The notes: a model not told the origin generated them from the letters alone. Shown: positions 16,901 through 28,017, counted from the first letter of the stretch. The stretch is DNA of 64,000 bases from Deltaproteobacteria bacterium (GCA_016218975.1 JACRCO010000065.1:1-64000), one strand, 5' to 3'. Numbers and translations are program-made.

Positions 16901-19900
16901 GTCGGCTTCCGTGGCATTGAGCTGTTGCAGGACCACCTGCCCGTGTGTCCACGCCAGGTCGAAAGCGCGATCCGCGAGGCGCCGATCCTGGTATTTCCCG
17001 ACAAGGCTTAAAGCGGCGGCGCGGGTTTCGCATGCGCCGGAAACGATATCGATCGTCGCCGATTCTCCCGGATCGAAGGTGATCCGGCGGCGGATCGCGA
17101 CAATCGGGTCGAGCACGGAGCCCTGGGTGCCCGAGAGCGCCGCGGATTCTCTCATCGCTTGCGGATCGGCGGCCGTGTTTCCGCGGCCGATGAACCGCAT
17201 GCGGTCCGTCTCATAGGAAACTTCTCCGGTTTCCGCCCCGTGCACGGCCATCACGTGAAACATCCAGGGAACCGGCTCATCGAGGGACCGGGGCCGGCGG
17301 GTGCAGAGGATCGCCTGGCGCCGGGGGAGGATCTCGGTCTGGACAAAAAGGTTGCTGAACGCCGGATGCAGTGCGTCCGCAGCAGGCGATGCAAGAACGA
17401 CTTCCGCGTAACTCGTCACGTCGAGCGCTCTGCGCCTCCGTGAGCGATTGACGACGCGGATTCGGCGCAGCTCGATGTCATCCTCCGGGGAAACGACGAT
17501 CTCCGTATGAGTGTCGAAGTCGTGGTCGCGTCGGCGGAATTCCGCTCGCGCTTCCGAGAAAATCACCTCGTACTTCTCCGGCCGCTTGAGCGTCGGCTGA
17601 TAGGCGGTCGACCAGAACTCCCCGCCGGCCACGTCGCGCAAGTAACAGAACGTGCCCCAGCCGTCGCGGGTACCGTCTTCGCGCCAGCGGGTGATCGAGA
17701 TGTCCTTCCAGCGGCTGTAACCGCCGCCGGCGTTGGTGACCATCACGTGGTATCTGCCGTTCGACAACAAATGCACTTCCGACACCGGCGTGTCCGGGCT
17801 GTTGAATGTGCGCACCGGGGTTTTCATGCCATCGGGAGTCGTACGCAAATCGGAGAGCTCGGCGGCAAGCGAATAGTACGCCGTGGCCTTTGGAACCCGC
17901 TCCTGGAGCAACAGCGTGGTTGCCTGGAACCGCGGATCCGAATCGAATCGCTTCTGCATCGGTCGGTCCAGGAGCAGATAAGCCAGGGAAAGGAGGCTCA
18001 TGCCCTGGTGATGCGCCAGGAAGGCCCGGACCACGGTACTCGATTGTCCGCGTCGTTGACGGGAAGGCGTGTAGTCGACGGCTTCATACAGGCCGAATTT
18101 TCCTTCCACCCCTTCCGCGGCAAGTCGCTGCAGATTCAGACATGCCTCCTCGGCCGTCACCATCAGCGCCAGTGCGGACGCATACGGCGCGACGACCAGG
18201 TCCTCGGCGAGCCCGCGTTTGAGCCCCAGCCCGGGCACTCCGAATGCGCGGTATTGGTAATTGAAACGTGCGTCGACCAGGTTGTAGCAGGATTCCGACA
18301 TGCCCCATGGTACGCCGCGCTGCGCCCCATACCGGATCTGTCTCTCCACGGCCGCCCTGTAGGTCCGGTCGAGCAGCGTGTTTTCGTACGTCGGCATCAC
18401 CAGGAGCGGCATTAGGTACTCGAACATCGAACCGCTCCACGAAAGGAGGATCGGCTCTCCTCCGGCGGTAGTGAGCAGGCGCCCCAGGGCGAACCAGCTC
18501 TCCTGCGGCAGTTGTCCCTGCGCAATCCCCACGAAAGTGCACAATCTCGCTTCCGAAGCCAGCAGATCGTAGAAACTCGAATCACGCCTGCGCTCACCCA
18601 CGTTGTACCCGATGGCCAGCAGACGACGTGTCTTGTCGAACAGGAAATCGACCTCCATGCGGGCGAGATCGCCGGCTTGCCGTGCAAGGAGATCGATTGA
18701 CGCAATCCTTGCCCTGGCACGACCGTTCCCCACGCCTGCCAACTCGCGCAGGGTCGGGATCCCATCGTTGCCGGGATCGAGATACGTCAATTCCTCGATG
18801 AGGTCCCTGCATTGCCGGGCGAAGGCATGTGCCCACCACGCCGGCTGACCCTCGGAGTCGGCTTCAAGAGCGCGGATAACCTCATCGGCGGACGCCGCCA
18901 GCCGGTCCAGGCACTGCCGGGCGGCCGGGAGCGTCGAAGGCCGGGATTCCGATGCTGCCGCAAGGTCATTTTGAAGTTGGGCAAGCTGTGCCTTCGCTGC
19001 TCCCCCCGCTGCGTCCACGAGAATCCCGAGCGTGTCGCTTAAGCCCTCCACCCATCGCGATCCCAGGATTTTCTGGTCGGGAAGTGCGAGCAAACCCGGC
19101 TGCAACGTCAGCAGATGGCCGGCGAGGTTCCCGCTGTCCACCGTCGAAACGTAGAGAGGGTTGAGAGGTGTCAGGGACTGCGTGTCGTACCAGTTGTAGA
19201 AGTGGCCCCGGTGCCGTTCCAGGGATTCCATCGTGCGGAATGCGTTCGCCGTGCGCTCGATGAGTTGTCCGGCCGGGAGGTAACCGAAGTCGTACGCGGA
19301 CAGATTCGCGAGCAGCGCGAGCCCCATGTTGGTCGGCGATGTGCGGTGCTCAACCGCGGCGACGCGATACTCCTGATAGCTGTCGGGAGGCAACCAGTTA
19401 TCTTCCGGGCCGACGAAGGTTTCGAAGAACGCCCAGGTCTTTCGGGAAAGTTTACGGAGAAAGATGGCCTGGTCGGCCGAAAGCCGGGGGGATCGGGGGG
19501 GAAACGGCAGGCTGATCCACCAGGCAACCGCGGGGGAGGCAAGCCAGAGGGCCAGTATGGGCCCGGCCACGGCCAGCGCGACCGGCCTCGAAAGCGCCAG
19601 GTATACCACCGCGGCAGCGGCGATCGCGGGAGCGATCCACATTGACCGGTAAGAGGCGACGAGATCCGCGTCGCGATTGCGGTCCGGATCGCCCGACGGG
19701 CTCCATTCCAGAAGCCGTTTATTCGCGATCAACAATCGCCAGACCGTGCGCAACATCGCATCCAGGCTTAAAAACGCCTCGTAGGGCAGGCACACTAACG
19801 TAAATGCCGCCTGGGTGAAGTGCCGGCCGGCCAAACGCATTGCGGCGGCGAAGTGCTGCCCCGGCAGCACGTCGTTCGGCTTCCGGAACAGTTCCAGTAC

Positions 19901-22531
19901 CGATGCCGCCAACGGTGGAACCAGGAGAATTCCGATCACCGCCAAGGTCCATAGCCAGAGCGGCGACAGGAACATCCAGCCCAGCAGCAACATCAGCGTC
20001 AACGCCGAAGGCACGAGACTGCGACGAAGATTGTCGAAGACCTTCCATTGGGACAGGTTCGAGAGAGGATTCCTCTTGCGGAGCTCGCCGGGTCCGGGAA
20101 CGCGCGACACCAACCACGACGCAATCTGCCAATCCCCGCGAATCCAGCGGTGCCGGCGACTCATGTCCGCGCTGTAGCGTGATGGATAATCCTCGTACAA
20201 CTGCACATCGCTCAACAGCCCCGCCCGCGCATAGCACCCTTCCAGAAGATCGTGGCTTAAGATCCGGTTCTCGGGAAAACGCCCACGGAGCGCCCGCTCG
20301 AACGCATCCACGTCATAGATCCCCTTGCCGATGAAGGAGCCTTCACCGAACACATCCTGGTAGGCGTCGGAGACGGCGCGCGTATACGGATCGATGCCCG
20401 ATTCGCTCCCGAACAGTCGCGCGTACCTCGACCTGTTCGTGCCCGGCAGGCTCGCGGCTACGCGAGGCTGAAGGATTCCGTACCCTTCGGAGACACGCTG
20501 CTTCACTTCGTCGTACCGCGCACGATTCAGCGGGTGCGCCATGGTTCCCACGAACTGCCGCGCCGAATCGCGCGGAAGCCGCGTATCCGTGTCCAGGGTA
20601 ATCACGTACTTCGCGTTCGATAAAACGGCGGTATTGCCGACAACGAGGGAAAAGCGATCCCCTGGGCCGCCGCGCAGCAAGGCATTCAACTCCGCAAGCT
20701 TCCCACGCTTTCGCTCGTAGCCCATCCAGATCCCCTCCCGGGGATTCCACAGGCGCGGGCGATGAAAAAGGAAAAACGTGTCGCTCTTTTCATCACTGTA
20801 CTTTTCGTTCAGCTCCTCGATCCGCTTCCGGGCCAGCCGCAACAGCGGTTCGTCCTCCGGCATCGTTTCCTGGAGCGCATCCCGGAAATCCGTCAGCAGT
20901 CCGAAGTACAGATTGTCGTCCCGGTTGGCCAGGAACCGGACTTCCAGCGCCTCGACCAGGTCCTCGATGTCGGGAGCGCTCGTGAGCATCGTCGGGATCA
21001 CCACCAGGGTGCGTGATTCCTCCGGAATCCCTTCGGAGAAATCCATTCGCGGCAGCGGATGCGGCGTCACCAGCAACGTGCCCAGCCAGTTCACCAGCGC
21101 GACCGCCAGCTGACTTCCGCCCAGCAGCGAAAGGAACCCCATCAGCGCGAGCAGCCTGTCCGGGGTCCCACCTGCATGTGCTTTCACTAACAGGATCCCT
21201 GTGATAATCGCCGTCAGCAGCGTGATCGTGCCGAGATAGAGGAGCAAGGGAAAGGGGCGGCTCCTCCGCACAATAGCCTCCAGGAGGGACAGGCGCACCT
21301 CCGCCGCTCGTTCGAGTTGCGGCAATCCCTTGTCGACCAGGTAGAACCCGACATGTGCCGCTCGATCGTCCCTGCCTTTCCCGGCCGCGTCCTCGCCGGA
21401 TAAACGAATGGCTTTGCGCGCCACCTCGCCTTCGGATAGCCGGCTGATCTTCGCGATCTTCTCCACGACGTGACGGTAGCGATCGCGGGTGGCGATATCC
21501 ATCCTGCCGTAGACTCCGCCGGGATCCTCACGCAGCACCTGCTCGACAACACTCATCCTCTCGACGAAGTCGCGCCAGTCCATCGCTCCCAGGAATCGGA
21601 GGCTGCCGATGCTGTTGCCGATGGACACCTGATCGGCGGCCTGTTGCTGGCTCTCCGACCGTACCAGCTGCTCGATCGTCAGGCCGGACTCGGAAAGTCT
21701 TTGTTCTATCCAGGTGAGCGGCAATGCCAAAGCGGGGCTCTGTCCCTGCAACCGGCGCGCAAATTCCGCAACAAACGAGCTCACCATCGGCGGGTTCGAC
21801 CGGGCCATGTCCGCGGTCACGAGGATCAGGCTCTTCGGATCCTTCTCGGCGATCTCCATCATCTGTTCCGCCCAATGGGCGGCGCGGTTTCGTTCCCTCA
21901 TATCGGCGGCGATCCGCGCTGCGGCGCGCCGGAGATTCTCGATCAGCGCCAGGCGGAGCATGATCGGGATCGCCCACAATTCGCCCAACGTAAGGAAAGT
22001 TACCGTCTGGTAGGCGGCCACGAAGCTGCTGAGAGTTTCCGGGTCCACCCTGCCGTCGCCGTGCATGATCGTCTCAAGGGCGATGTCGTACACGCGCGGA
22101 CGCCCGGCGGATGGGCCGGAAAGCAATCGCGGCAGCTCCCGGCTGTACCCCTTCGGCAAGTGTCGCCTGGCCGTGCGGATCTGTTCTTCGATGAGGTAGA
22201 AGTTGTCGAGAAGCCATTCCCCGGCCGGCGCAATCCGGCGGTTCGCCTTGGCCGCTGAGGTCAGCAGGTTGCAGGCTCGGATCAGGACGTCTTCGTTCTC
22301 CGCCAGCCGAGCCAGGAGCCGGTCCTTCACTTCTCTCGGACCCAACTTGTGCGAGCCCGCCAGGATCCTGCCATGCTGCTTCATCTGGTCGCTGCTGAAC
22401 AACTCCGATCGCAGCGGCGGCTCGTCGGCGGCGAACTTTATCGCCGATCCGTTTCCGAGGAGGCTAGCTCTTAAATTGCGCAGGGTCCCTAGAATGGACA
22501 TCGATGGGGGAAACCGTCGGTACCTGCCCAT
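13940..22531 (-). CDS. ndvB: Cyclic beta-1,2-glucan synthase (NdvB/ChvB-like)
   Basis: 2863 aa, the size of the NdvB/ChvB family. Inner-membrane enzyme that makes cyclic beta-1,2-glucan from UDP-glucose. Visible layout: cytosolic N-terminal region; transmembrane pairs near 430-500; GT84 glycosyltransferase domain with [11 protein letters not shown] (about 640-650) and HRWIRGDWQ (about 790); more transmembrane helices to about 1020; a glycoamylase-like domain from [20 protein letters not shown] (about 1060) to [14 protein letters not shown] (about 1510); then the GH94 region with [10 protein letters not shown] (about 2535), whose Asp is the catalytic acid in GH94 phosphorylases and trims chain length in NdvB. 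An alternative ATG is at 22501; neither start has a clear ribosome site. It stands alone without a transporter gene. Confidence 0.92.
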   Translation of the reverse strand: MGRYRRFPPSMSILGTLRNLRASLLGNGSAIKFAADEPPLRSELFSSDQMKQHGRILAGSHKLGPREVKDRLLARLAENEDVLIRACNLLTSAAKANRRIAPAGEWLLDNFYLIEEQIRTARRHLPKGYSRELPRLLSGPSAGRPRVYDIALETIMHGDGRVDPETLSSFVAAYQTVTFLTLGELWAIPIMLRLALIENLRRAAARIAADMRERNRAAHWAEQMMEIAEKDPKSLILVTADMARSNPPMVSSFVAEFARRLQGQSPALALPLTWIEQRLSESGLTIEQLVRSESQQQAADQVSIGNSIGSLRFLGAMDWRDFVERMSVVEQVLREDPGGVYGRMDIATRDRYRHVVEKIAKISRLSEGEVARKAIRLSGEDAAGKGRDDRAAHVGFYLVDKGLPQLERAAEVRLSLLEAIVRRSRPFPLLLYLGTITLLTAIITGILLVKAHAGGTPDRLLALMGFLSLLGGSQLAVALVNWLGTLLVTPHPLPRMDFSEGIPEESRTLVVIPTMLTSAPDIEDLVEALEVRFLANRDDNLYFGLLTDFRDALQETMPEDEPLLRLARKRIEELNEKYSDEKSDTFFLFHRPRLWNPREGIWMGYERKRGKLAELNALLRGGPGDRFSLVVGNTAVLSNAKYVITLDTDTRLPRDSARQFVGTMAHPLNRARYDEVKQRVSEGYGILQPRVAASLPGTNRSRYARLFGSESGIDPYTRAVSDAYQDVFGEGSFIGKGIYDVDAFERALRGRFPENRILSHDLLEGCYARAGLLSDVQLYEDYPSRYSADMSRRHRWIRGDWQIASWLVSRVPGPGELRKRNPLSNLSQWKVFDNLRRSLVPSALTLMLLLGWMFLSPLWLWTLAVIGILLVPPLAASVLELFRKPNDVLPGQHFAAAMRLAGRHFTQAAFTLVCLPYEAFLSLDAMLRTVWRLLIANKRLLEWSPSGDPDRNRDADLVASYRSMWIAPAIAAAAVVYLALSRPVALAVAGPILALWLASPAVAWWISLPFPPRSPRLSADQAIFLRKLSRKTWAFFETFVGPEDNWLPPDSYQEYRVAAVEHRTSPTNMGLALLANLSAYDFGYLPAGQLIERTANAFRTMESLERHRGHFYNWYDTQSLTPLNPLYVSTVDSGNLAGHLLTLQPGLLALPDQKILGSRWVEGLSDTLGILVDAAGGAAKAQLAQLQNDLAAASESRPSTLPAARQCLDRLAASADEVIRALEADSEGQPAWWAHAFARQCRDLIEELTYLDPGNDGIPTLRELAGVGNGRARARIASIDLLARQAGDLARMEVDFLFDKTRRLLAIGYNVGERRRDSSFYDLLASEARLCTFVGIAQGQLPQESWFALGRLLTTAGGEPILLSWSGSMFEYLMPLLVMPTYENTLLDRTYRAAVERQIRYGAQRGVPWGMSESCYNLVDARFNYQYRAFGVPGLGLKRGLAEDLVVAPYASALALMVTAEEACLNLQRLAAEGVEGKFGLYEAVDYTPSRQRRGQSSTVVRAFLAHHQGMSLLSLAYLLLDRPMQKRFDSDPRFQATTLLLQERVPKATAYYSLAAELSDLRTTPDGMKTPVRTFNSPDTPVSEVHLLSNGRYHVMVTNAGGGYSRWKDISITRWREDGTRDGWGTFCYLRDVAGGEFWSTAYQPTLKRPEKYEVIFSEARAEFRRRDHDFDTHTEIVVSPEDDIELRRIRVVNRSRRRRALDVTSYAEVVLASPAADALHPAFSNLFVQTEILPRRQAILCTRRPRSLDEPVPWMFHVMAVHGAETGEVSYETDRMRFIGRGNTAADPQAMRESAALSGTQGSVLDPIVAIRRRITFDPGESATIDIVSGACETRAAALSLVGKYQDRRLADRAFDLAWTHGQVVLQQLNATEADAQLFGHLAGSVIHADSSLRADASVLIKNRRGQSGLWGYSISGDFPIVLVQIGDPENINLVRQLVQAHAYWRLKGLAVDLVIWNEDRAGYRQVLQDQIMGLIASGIEAYATDRPGGIFVRLAEQISEEDRILLQTVARAILIDSRGTLWDQIHRRRPAEVAVPRLTPSRSHPAEAPAAAEPPRRDLVFFNGLGGFTPDGREYVITTAQGEVTPAPWVNVLANPNFGTVLSESGHAFTWSENAHEFRLTPWANDPVTDSSGESFYIRDEESGRFWSPTPLPARGATPYVIRHGFGYSVFEHTESGIRSEMWVYVALDAPVKFTVLKVRNESGRSRRLSATGYVEWVLGDLRPKTAMHVVTEVNHDSGALFARNAYNTEFAGRVAFFDVHDAIRTASGDRMEFLGRNGTLRSPAAMSRACLSGKVGAALDPCAAIQVPFDLADGEEREVIFTLGAGRNANDAVNLVHRFRGSSAARGVLEAVWEYWKRTLGAVHVETPDPSINILTNGWLLYQTLACRLWARSGYYQSGGAFGFRDQLQDVMALLHAEPLLAREHLLRCAARQFREGDVQHWWHPPLGRGVRTHCSDDFLWLPLATCHYVLNTGDTGVLDEPIRFIEGRPVTLEEDSYYDLPGRSEESATLYDHCVRAILKGLGTGEHGLPLIGSGDWNDGMNLVGENGKGESVWLGFFLYEVLLRFAEVARDRGDLSFAERCRREADQLRLKIDENGWDGEWYRRAYFDDGSPLGSESNPECRIDSIAQSWSVLSGAGNTERSRMAMEAVDRRLVRREHALIQLLDPPFDKSDLNPGYIKGYVPGVRENGGQYTHAAIWAAMAFAALGDSRRAWELLAMINPVNHARSPEEVAAYKVEPYVVAADVYALSPHTGRGGWTWYTGSAGWMYRLIVESLLGLRLEVDKLRVAPCLPTDWKGFKVYYRYRETVYDIAVLQQPADVGGTTVTVDGIDQPDKSIPLVDDRRNHSVEVVILQTLV

Positions 22532-22684
22532 TGGCGTGCGCCATGGAACGCTTCGATCACGGGTGTCACGGAGGCAAGGACCATCGGGGGAAGGCCTCCA
22601 TTTTCGGCAAGTTGCAGATTGGATGTTCAGTGACTGGGCGACGTTCCAATTTGCAATCGTCTGATTTGTGGATCCCTGTCGCCC

Positions 22685-24070
22685 CTACCGGCGGCGATCC
22701 GCCGCGCGGTTGCCCTGCCTGCCGTTTCCGGGGCGGGCGCCCCACTTGGACTCCCGGCGGGACCGGCCCGGCCTCCCGTCGGAACGGCCCGGGAATGCGT
22801 CGATACGGCCCGGCCGGAACAACTCGTCTGCGCGGATCATGGACAAGGCCGGCAAGCCGTTCGCGCGCCGCGGATCGAGGTCCGTCGGCGGCCCCGGGTT
22901 GCGTTCGGAGCGGTATGGGTGGCTCTCCGCCACAGGCAGATGCTTGCGGATCAGCCGTTCGATCCCCGCGAGGAACGGGCGCTCCTCGAAGGAACAGAAG
23001 GACAGGGCGATGCCTGTGGCGCCCGCCCGTCCCGTGCGGCCGATCCGGTGGACGTAGCTCTCCGGCTCGTTGGGAAGGTCGAAGTTGATCACGTGGGACA
23101 GGTCGACGATGTCTATCCCCCGGGCGGCGATGTCGGTCGCGACGAGCACCCTCGTCTGGCCCCGCTTGAAACGCGACAGGGCCTTCTCGCGCGCCTGTTG
23201 CGACTTGTTGCCGTGGATCGCCTCGGCCTGTACGTTATGGCGGGCAAGCTGCCTGGTGACCCCGTCGGCGCCATGCTTGGTGCGGGTAAAGACCAGCGCG
23301 TTCTTGACGGAGGGGCCGTCCAGGAGGTGCTTGAGCAATGCGATCTTTTCCGGTTTCTCCACGTAATGGACCTGCTGCGCCACGGCTTCCGCCGGAGTCG
23401 CGACGGGTGTCACGGCTACCCGGACAGGGTTGCGCAGTATGCTGTCGGCGAGCCCCCGGATCTCCCCCGGCATCGTGGCCGAGAAGAACAGCGTCTGCCG
23501 CTCCCCGGGCAACTGGTCGATGATCCGATGGATGTCGTGTATGAATCCCATGTCGAGCATCCTGTCGGCCTCGTCCAGGACGAAGGTTTCGACGGTCCGC
23601 AGGTTGACGAACCCCTGCGACATAAGGTCGAGCAGCCGTCCTGGCGTGGCCACGAGGATGTCGATCCCTCTCTGGAGGGCCTGCACCTGCGGGTGCTGGC
23701 TGACGCCCCCGAACACAATCGCGTGCTTGAGGCCCGTGTGCCTGCCGTACGCGCCGAAGCTCTCCGCGATCTGGGAGGCCAGCTCCCGCGTCGGCGTCAG
23801 CACGAGGACGCGGATGGACCGCTTCCCGCGCCCCATCCATGGCGCCTCCTGGAGCCGGTGGAGGATCGGCAGGGCAAAGGCGGCCGTCTTCCCGGTGCCG
23901 GTCTGGGCGCAGCCGATAAGATCCTTTCCATCGAGTACGATGGGGATCGCCTTCTCCTGGATGGGTGTCGGTACGGTGTAGTTCTTCTCCGCCACGGCAC
24001 GGAGGAGCTCGGGGCGGAGCCCGAACGCTTCAAACGGTTTTCTTTCCTCGGACGTTCTCTGTACTTGCAC
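22685..24070 (-). CDS. DEAD-box RNA helicase (RhlE-like)
   Basis: 461 aa from a GTG start at 24070 with AGGAGAAGAAGAG upstream; the longer open frame to 24463 is rejected because it has no homology and crosses a phospholipase D shard. All helicase motifs are present: Q motif [10 protein letters not shown], Walker [18 protein letters not shown], the DEAD box in [16 protein letters not shown] in [18 protein letters not shown] and [10 protein letters not shown]. The tail after residue 400 is rich in Arg, Gly and Pro, as in RhlE-type proteins that use it to bind RNA. Likely role: ATP-dependent remodelling of rRNA or mRNA in the cytosol. Confidence 0.92.
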   Translation of the reverse strand: MQVQRTSEERKPFEAFGLRPELLRAVAEKNYTVPTPIQEKAIPIVLDGKDLIGCAQTGTGKTAAFALPILHRLQEAPWMGRGKRSIRVLVLTPTRELASQIAESFGAYGRHTGLKHAIVFGGVSQHPQVQALQRGIDILVATPGRLLDLMSQGFVNLRTVETFVLDEADRMLDMGFIHDIHRIIDQLPGERQTLFFSATMPGEIRGLADSILRNPVRVAVTPVATPAEAVAQQVHYVEKPEKIALLKHLLDGPSVKNALVFTRTKHGADGVTRQLARHNVQAEAIHGNKSQQAREKALSRFKRGQTRVLVATDIAARGIDIVDLSHVINFDLPNEPESYVHRIGRTGRAGATGIALSFCSFEERPFLAGIERLIRKHLPVAESHPYRSERNPGPPTDLDPRRANGLPALSMIRADELFRPGRIDAFPGRSDGRPGRSRRESKWGARPGNGRQGNRAADRRR

Positions 24071-24371
24071 GTTCTCTTCTTCTCCTGTCGTTTTCACCAG
24101 GCACAATCGTTGGAGCGGGCTGTTCGCCCGACCGGTCTTTCCGCATGGTGAAATCTCGGGAGAAGCGTTGAACGCCGGCGGCGGCGGGCCTGCTTCTTCG
24201 AAAGGTCCCTTGGGGAGAGGATTGTGTCTCGGGATTTTCCGAACTGGCGTCAATCTAGCACGTAGGTCCCGGATCCGCAAGCAAGGATCCAGGCTGTCGG
24301 AGTTGCCTGCTTTCGGGAAGGTCTCATTTACAGACACATTCCTGACCTTGAACTCCATTGCGCTTGCCGCA

Positions 24372-24449
24372 AGTGACCACGACAAGATCATTATCGTCAA
24401 CGGACGGCTTGCGCTGACGGGAGGGAGGAACATAGGGGCGGAATATTTT
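24372..24449 (+). pseudogene. Phospholipase D HKD-motif shard
   Basis: The plus strand reads [20 protein letters not shown] followed by GAEYF, an almost textbook HKD half-site of the phospholipase D / cardiolipin synthase superfamily. Only about 26 codons are recognisable; neither the second HKD motif nor a start is nearby. It lies in the 420-base stretch between the helicase and the broken nucleotidyltransferase, in which I see nothing else. Confidence 0.65.
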
Positions 24450-24490
24450 ATAGTTCCAGGCATCAGTTCGGAAAGATCCTTTCTGGAGAC

Positions 24491-25019
24491 TCATATGGCT
24501 TTTCCCAGCAGCAGGCTCACCCGTTCGAATGCATCCCGGCAAAGCAACGCCCGGTCTTCCGGATCGGTCACCTCCTCGAAGTCGGCTACGGATACCGGTC
24601 CTACGTGCTCCACGGATGCGAAAGCAGCGGCAATCTTCTCCATGCCTTCCCGGACAAGGCCATGCCGCATATAAGGGTGGAACTCCTCAGACAGTGCATC
24701 GATTGCCCCCGGAAAGTGCCGCACGCAGTAATAGATATCCCAAGGGTCCTTTTCCTTTAGGCGATCGGAAAGTGCCATGCCCTTCATCACGAGGAAAGGC
24801 ACGATGGAAGCGACTCGTACGATAACGGAATCCTTTCCGCCCCCCGGCAGTCCTCCCTCCACCCGCAATTCCGTCGGAGCCGTGAACGCCAGATCGCATC
24901 CCCTCGCCGCCAACGAGAACAATTTCGTCCCGGTATTCACCCAGCAGATGGACAAGTTCGATCAAAACGGACTTCGCCGCCCCGACCGCCTTATCCGTAT
25001 AGTCCCTTCGGGTTACCAT
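24491..25019 (-). pseudogene. Broken AbiEii-like nucleotidyltransferase toxin
   Basis: The start (MVTRRDYTDKAVGAAKSVLI, then LGEYRDEIVLVGG) ends exactly at the GG that opens the nucleotidyltransferase motif; the following S-x-D-x-D metal site is missing. Reading continues in another frame at RGCDLAFTAPTELRVEGGLPG and runs through KGMALSDRLKEKDPWDIYY, FHPYMRHGLVREGMEKIA and VADFEEVTDPEDRALLCRD to the stop at 24491. The 5' end overlaps the AbiEi-like gene by seven bases, the arrangement of an antitoxin-toxin operon. The deletion should have abolished toxicity. Confidence 0.8.
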
Positions 25020-26071
25020 TTCGGCCGGATCACCTCATCGAGAAGTTTCACGGCGGCCTCCTCGCCCCGCCCCCGGAATCCTTTCAGGTCGAGATAGACT
25101 TGCACGGGCGATGCCACACGGATCCCATCTACCTCCTTGGCGCCGTAAAAAACCCCATCGTCGTAAGGCTCCAGTAGAGTCACATTCGCCCCGCTCGTAA
25201 CCTCCTTAAGCCCCAGGGTGGTGATCAACTCCTCCAACGGTTTCTCGACATAGGCCATAGCACGTGGAGAGCGCACCATCGGCGCCAGCCGCGCCGCAGC
25301 GGAGAAGCCCGTCAGGGCATACCGCACCTTTCGATCCCGGCACTCCTCTGCCAGACCGGCCTCCAGGTCGGGAATCGGTTCGAGCGAGTAACAATCTCGA
25401 ACCCGGTTCTTCCGGAAGGAGTAGTTTTCCGTCCATTCCGCCAGCAGCTTCTCCGGCTCTCGGATCGCCACTCCCCCTTCCGTTTTCCGGGTCCATTCCC
25501 GATCCTCCAGGAGCTTCTTAACGTTGTCCGCCAGTCCCAGGCTGACCTCGGATTCCCGCGCCAGCTCCTGAACCCTCCAAACCTTGCCGGGATTCGCCAG
25601 AAGAACCCTCAAGACCCGCGAAGACTTGGGCGAGTACAGCGAACGCAGATCACGTTTCTCCGCGAAAGGGTTGGGTCTTCCTTCCCGCTCGATAAACGCA
25701 TTGTCGAAGACCAGCCGGCAATTCCCGGACAGGTCCACATAGCTCGTACCGTCCTGCTTGCAGAGCTCCGCAGATGCGGGAGAGATATAAGGCGCAATGA
25801 AGACCGGAACGACATCCGGTCGCTTCTCCCGGAAGCGCCAGAGTTGGTTGACCGCTTCGCGCGCCGCTCGGGGCTGTCCCACCGATTTGACCTCGGCAAC
25901 GAAATACCGGGTCCCGGCCGGCGTACTGACGGTCGTAACAAAATCAGCCCGATGGCCACCGATGTCGCAATCCTTGTCGATACCCTGGACCTTGACGGAA
26001 GGAACCCCCTCCAGCGAGGATCGCAACGCCTCTGCCGCCTTCCGCTCCAGTTCTTCCCATGCAATTTTCAT
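25013..26071 (-). CDS. AbiEi-like antitoxin with N-terminal nuclease-like domain
   Basis: 352 aa, longer than the classical AbiEi. Residues 1-110 (DFVTTVSTPAGTRYFVAEVK and NQLWRFREKRPDVVPVFIAP) resemble a PDDEXK-type nuclease fold with D...E-x-K; residues about 145-215 look like a winged helix (SSRVLRVLLANPGKVWRVQE, LGLADNVKKLLEDREW); the C-terminal part (ALTGFSAAARLAPM, VQVYLDLKGFRGRGEEAAVK) is typical of long AbiEi-family antitoxins. The ATG at 26071 is chosen over the GTG at 26080 because AGGTGAGGGAG sits directly before it. The downstream toxin is deleted, so this is an orphaned antitoxin. Two matching inverted repeats surround its promoter. Confidence 0.75.
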   Translation of the reverse strand: MKIAWEELERKAAEALRSSLEGVPSVKVQGIDKDCDIGGHRADFVTTVSTPAGTRYFVAEVKSVGQPRAAREAVNQLWRFREKRPDVVPVFIAPYISPASAELCKQDGTSYVDLSGNCRLVFDNAFIEREGRPNPFAEKRDLRSLYSPKSSRVLRVLLANPGKVWRVQELARESEVSLGLADNVKKLLEDREWTRKTEGGVAIREPEKLLAEWTENYSFRKNRVRDCYSLEPIPDLEAGLAEECRDRKVRYALTGFSAAARLAPMVRSPRAMAYVEKPLEELITTLGLKEVTSGANVTLLEPYDDGVFYGAKEVDGIRVASPVQVYLDLKGFRGRGEEAAVKLLDEVIRPKW

Positions 26072-26083
26072 CTCCCTCACCTA

Positions 26084-26101
26084 TTTCAACGTCTGTTGAA
26101 A
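26084..26101. promoter_or_regulatory. Operator candidate 1 of the AbiEi-like gene
   Basis: TTTCAAC-GTCT-GTTGAAA, a perfect inverted repeat in the predicted 5' leader, 13 bases before the start codon. It shares the pattern TTCARC-N4-GYTGAA with a second site at 26152. Confidence 0.6.
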
Positions 26102-26116
26102 ATGCCATCCACAATG

Positions 26117-26145
26117 ATAATAGCAGATTAGTTTTCATCAAACAA
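26117..26145 (-). promoter_or_regulatory. Putative promoter of the AbiEi-like gene
   Basis: On the minus strand: TTGTTT (26145-26140), 17-base spacer, TATTAT (26122-26117). The two inverted repeats lie just upstream and just downstream of it. Confidence 0.55.
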
Positions 26146-26151
26146 GGACTT

Positions 26152-26167
26152 TTCAGCAGATGCTGAA
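26152..26167. promoter_or_regulatory. Operator candidate 2 of the AbiEi-like gene
   Basis: TTCAGC-AGAT-GCTGAA, perfect inverted repeat six bases upstream of the -35 box, with the same TTCARC-N4-GYTGAA pattern as the site at 26084. It abuts the 3' end of the chimeric ORF at 26168. Confidence 0.6.
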
Positions 26168-27090
26168 TTACCTATATTTGGTGAAAGTCGATGCGGTGCC
26201 CTCATCCACCCCGGTGATGTCCTGGATGACGAACAGCTCCTCCGGTACGATGTCCCCGTCCCGGACGTAGCCGTTGTTGATGTGCACCCGGTACGCATTG
26301 TTCACGGGGATCCCGCACCCATCCCAACAGCCGCGATTCCGGACGACGATGTCCGCCTTTACGAAAACGTCGTCGTGGGAAAAGGTAGCCTCGTAGATGG
26401 CCTTCGTCCCGCGGTCGATCTCCTCGCGGGTTTTCGCCAACTGCTCGTCCTTGGTCAGCCCGTCGAAGGGTACGACGACTCCCCCGGGGAACAGCATGTG
26501 GGCATACACGCCGACCTCGTGCCCGCTTGCCCAGAGTGCCTCGAGCTCCGGCGTCGCCTCGCTGCGCAGTTCCGGCCGATGCCGGTCGAGGTACAGGGAT
26601 TTATGGCACTGGAGGCCGCGAATATAGAGCGATTTGCTCAGGGAGGCTGATTTATTCGGCGGGGACATCTCCCCTCCAGGGGCGGGATCGGTGTCCACCG
26701 TGGCGTACCCCTCCTCCCACTCCAGGAGGGCCTTGCGCAGCGGCTCGAAGACGTTGTGCCCCCAGGAGCCGATCAGGCAATGGGGAGGCCAGATGGTGAG
26801 CGGATACCGCCCGCCCGCGTCCAGGGCCCGCACGTAATCGAGCATCCGGTCCCGGAGCGACCGGTCCCTGTGCCTCCACCGTCCCTTCTCGACGTCCTCC
26901 ACGGTGATGATCGTGAAGGGCGCCGGGGGATTCCCCTTCGGGTCGATCCAGAAGATCGGGTGATCGACATCGACCAGGTGATAGGTGTCTAGGGTTACGC
27001 AGATGCGGTCCCACCGGTCCTTGAGCCGGCGGACGACATCGCTTACGCGCTCGATGTCCTCCTTGGCCCCCTTGATGTAGAGGGAACGGG
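26168..27090 (-). pseudogene. Three-part chimeric ORF: isochorismatase fragment, DUF2779 N-terminus, unknown tail
   Basis: One open frame on the minus strand (open from 27163) carries three unrelated pieces. First, the middle of a nicotinamidase-related isochorismatase-family hydrolase: LYIKGAKEDIERVSDVV, VTLDTYHLVDVDHPIFWIDP and WPPHCLIGSWGHNVFEPL, without the family's N-terminus and catalytic Cys part. Second, from about SASLSKSLYIRGLQCHKSLY to FVKADIVVRNRGCWDG, the N-terminus of a DUF2779-type protein. Third, an unrecognised tail starting NNAYRVHINNGYVRDGDIVP and ending TASTFTKYR. There is no plausible start for the first piece. It is probably a deletion-made pseudogene, although GTG codons could allow a product. 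Confidence 0.7.
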
Positions 27091-27208
27091 CGGCGGCCCC
27101 AAGCTTCCGGGGGCGGAAAGAAAAGCGATCCGATTCCGCATTCCCAAGGGGGAGGGATTTCCTTTACTCTGGAAGGAACGATCGGCCCGTCGGCGGATCG
27201 CGGAGACA

Positions 27209-27685
27209 TTGGCGTATATGAGGGATTCCGTGTCGAACATGTGGAAGGACAAAGTGAGGAGCCAGGACGCCGCCATCCTTGACTACGCCGTCCGCAACCG
27301 GCTCCTTCGCGGCCCGGGGCCGACGGCGGAAGCGCGATCGGATGCGCATGCGCGCGAGGCGGCGCGCGCCGAACGTAGGCGCCGGCGGCGCCGCGTTGGC
27401 GCTCCCCGGGCGGCTGCGAGGGCCGAAGGGATCTACCGCATGATCGCTCCTGCGGCCCAGGAGTACCCGTTTCAGGCGGTCACCGTCATCCGAAGACTGC
27501 TGGACGAAGGGGCGCCGGACGAGTTCGTCCAGGGAAATTACCAGACGCACGTCCGGTGCTGCGGCGAGATCGGCGTCCCGTCGATGCCCCTCATCCCCTA
27601 CCTCGCGGAGCTGCTGGAGGTCTTCCTGCTGGACAGCAGGGCGGCCCGACGCAACGGGACGGTCCGGAAGGGATCGATACTGTAA
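27209..27685 (+). CDS. Doubtful hypothetical protein
   Basis: 158 codons starting in DNA that faces the chimeric ORF. The middle is an Arg/Ala-rich low-complexity stretch; the last 85 residues (GIYRMIAPAAQEYPFQAVTV, PYLAELLEVFLL) look more protein-like but match no family I recognise. No clear ribosome site. It may be another shard rather than a gene. Confidence 0.25.
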   Translation: MAYMRDSVSNMWKDKVRSQDAAILDYAVRNRLLRGPGPTAEARSDAHAREAARAERRRRRRRVGAPRAAARAEGIYRMIAPAAQEYPFQAVTVIRRLLDEGAPDEFVQGNYQTHVRCCGEIGVPSMPLIPYLAELLEVFLLDSRAARRNGTVRKGSIL

Positions 27686-27796
27686 GTGGACCAGGCTCCC
27701 TGCCCGCCCGGCGCACCCTGCGCGCCACGTCCTTTGTCGCGAGCAAGAAGAAAGCGGAGGATCTCGCTCACGATCGACCTCCAGGCCGGCGGCGGC

Positions 27797-27952
27797 ACAT
27801 AAATTGAAGATCGATTCGGTATGAGCGACGATTCGAAATCGCATATTCCGATATCAAGACCAACCCTTCGGACAGAGGACATTTCTCAACGAATTCATAC
27901 CATTCGGGGGCACCGGGTCATGCGGGACGAAAACCTGGCGAACTTGAGGTAA
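27797..27952 (+). pseudogene. N-terminal shard of an ORF6N gene
   Basis: From ATG 27821, 43 codons (PTLRTEDISQRIHTIRGHRV region) match residues 1-45 of the ORF6N protein at 6125-6658, and similarity begins some 24 bases before the ATG in the leader. Reading stops at a TAA inside a dispersed palindrome (27941-27971). The preceding stretch 27686-27796 holds nothing I recognise. Confidence 0.8.
27832..27859. repeat. Dispersed palindrome, decayed copy 8
   Basis: Core TCGCATATTCCGA with two departures from the consensus, at the position equivalent to copy 6 in the intact ORF6N gene. Confidence 0.4.
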
Positions 27953-27971
27953 CAATTTGTGACGTCAAGGT
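27941..27971. repeat. Dispersed palindrome, copy 9 (left of hicAB)
   Basis: AACTTGAGGTAACAA and TTGTGACGTCAAGGT, an imperfect version of copy 3. It truncates the ORF6N shard and lies 82 bases upstream of hicA. Confidence 0.6.
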
Positions 27972-28017
27972 TACGACTCTTTCTCGAACAGGTCCTGGCA
28001 TGAATTTCGGTCGGAAA

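Noticed and set aside
24071-24463. N-terminal extension of the DEAD-box helicase
   Set aside because: The extension has no helicase homology, runs antisense to a phospholipase D shard, and a GTG with a good ribosome site begins exactly at the expected start.
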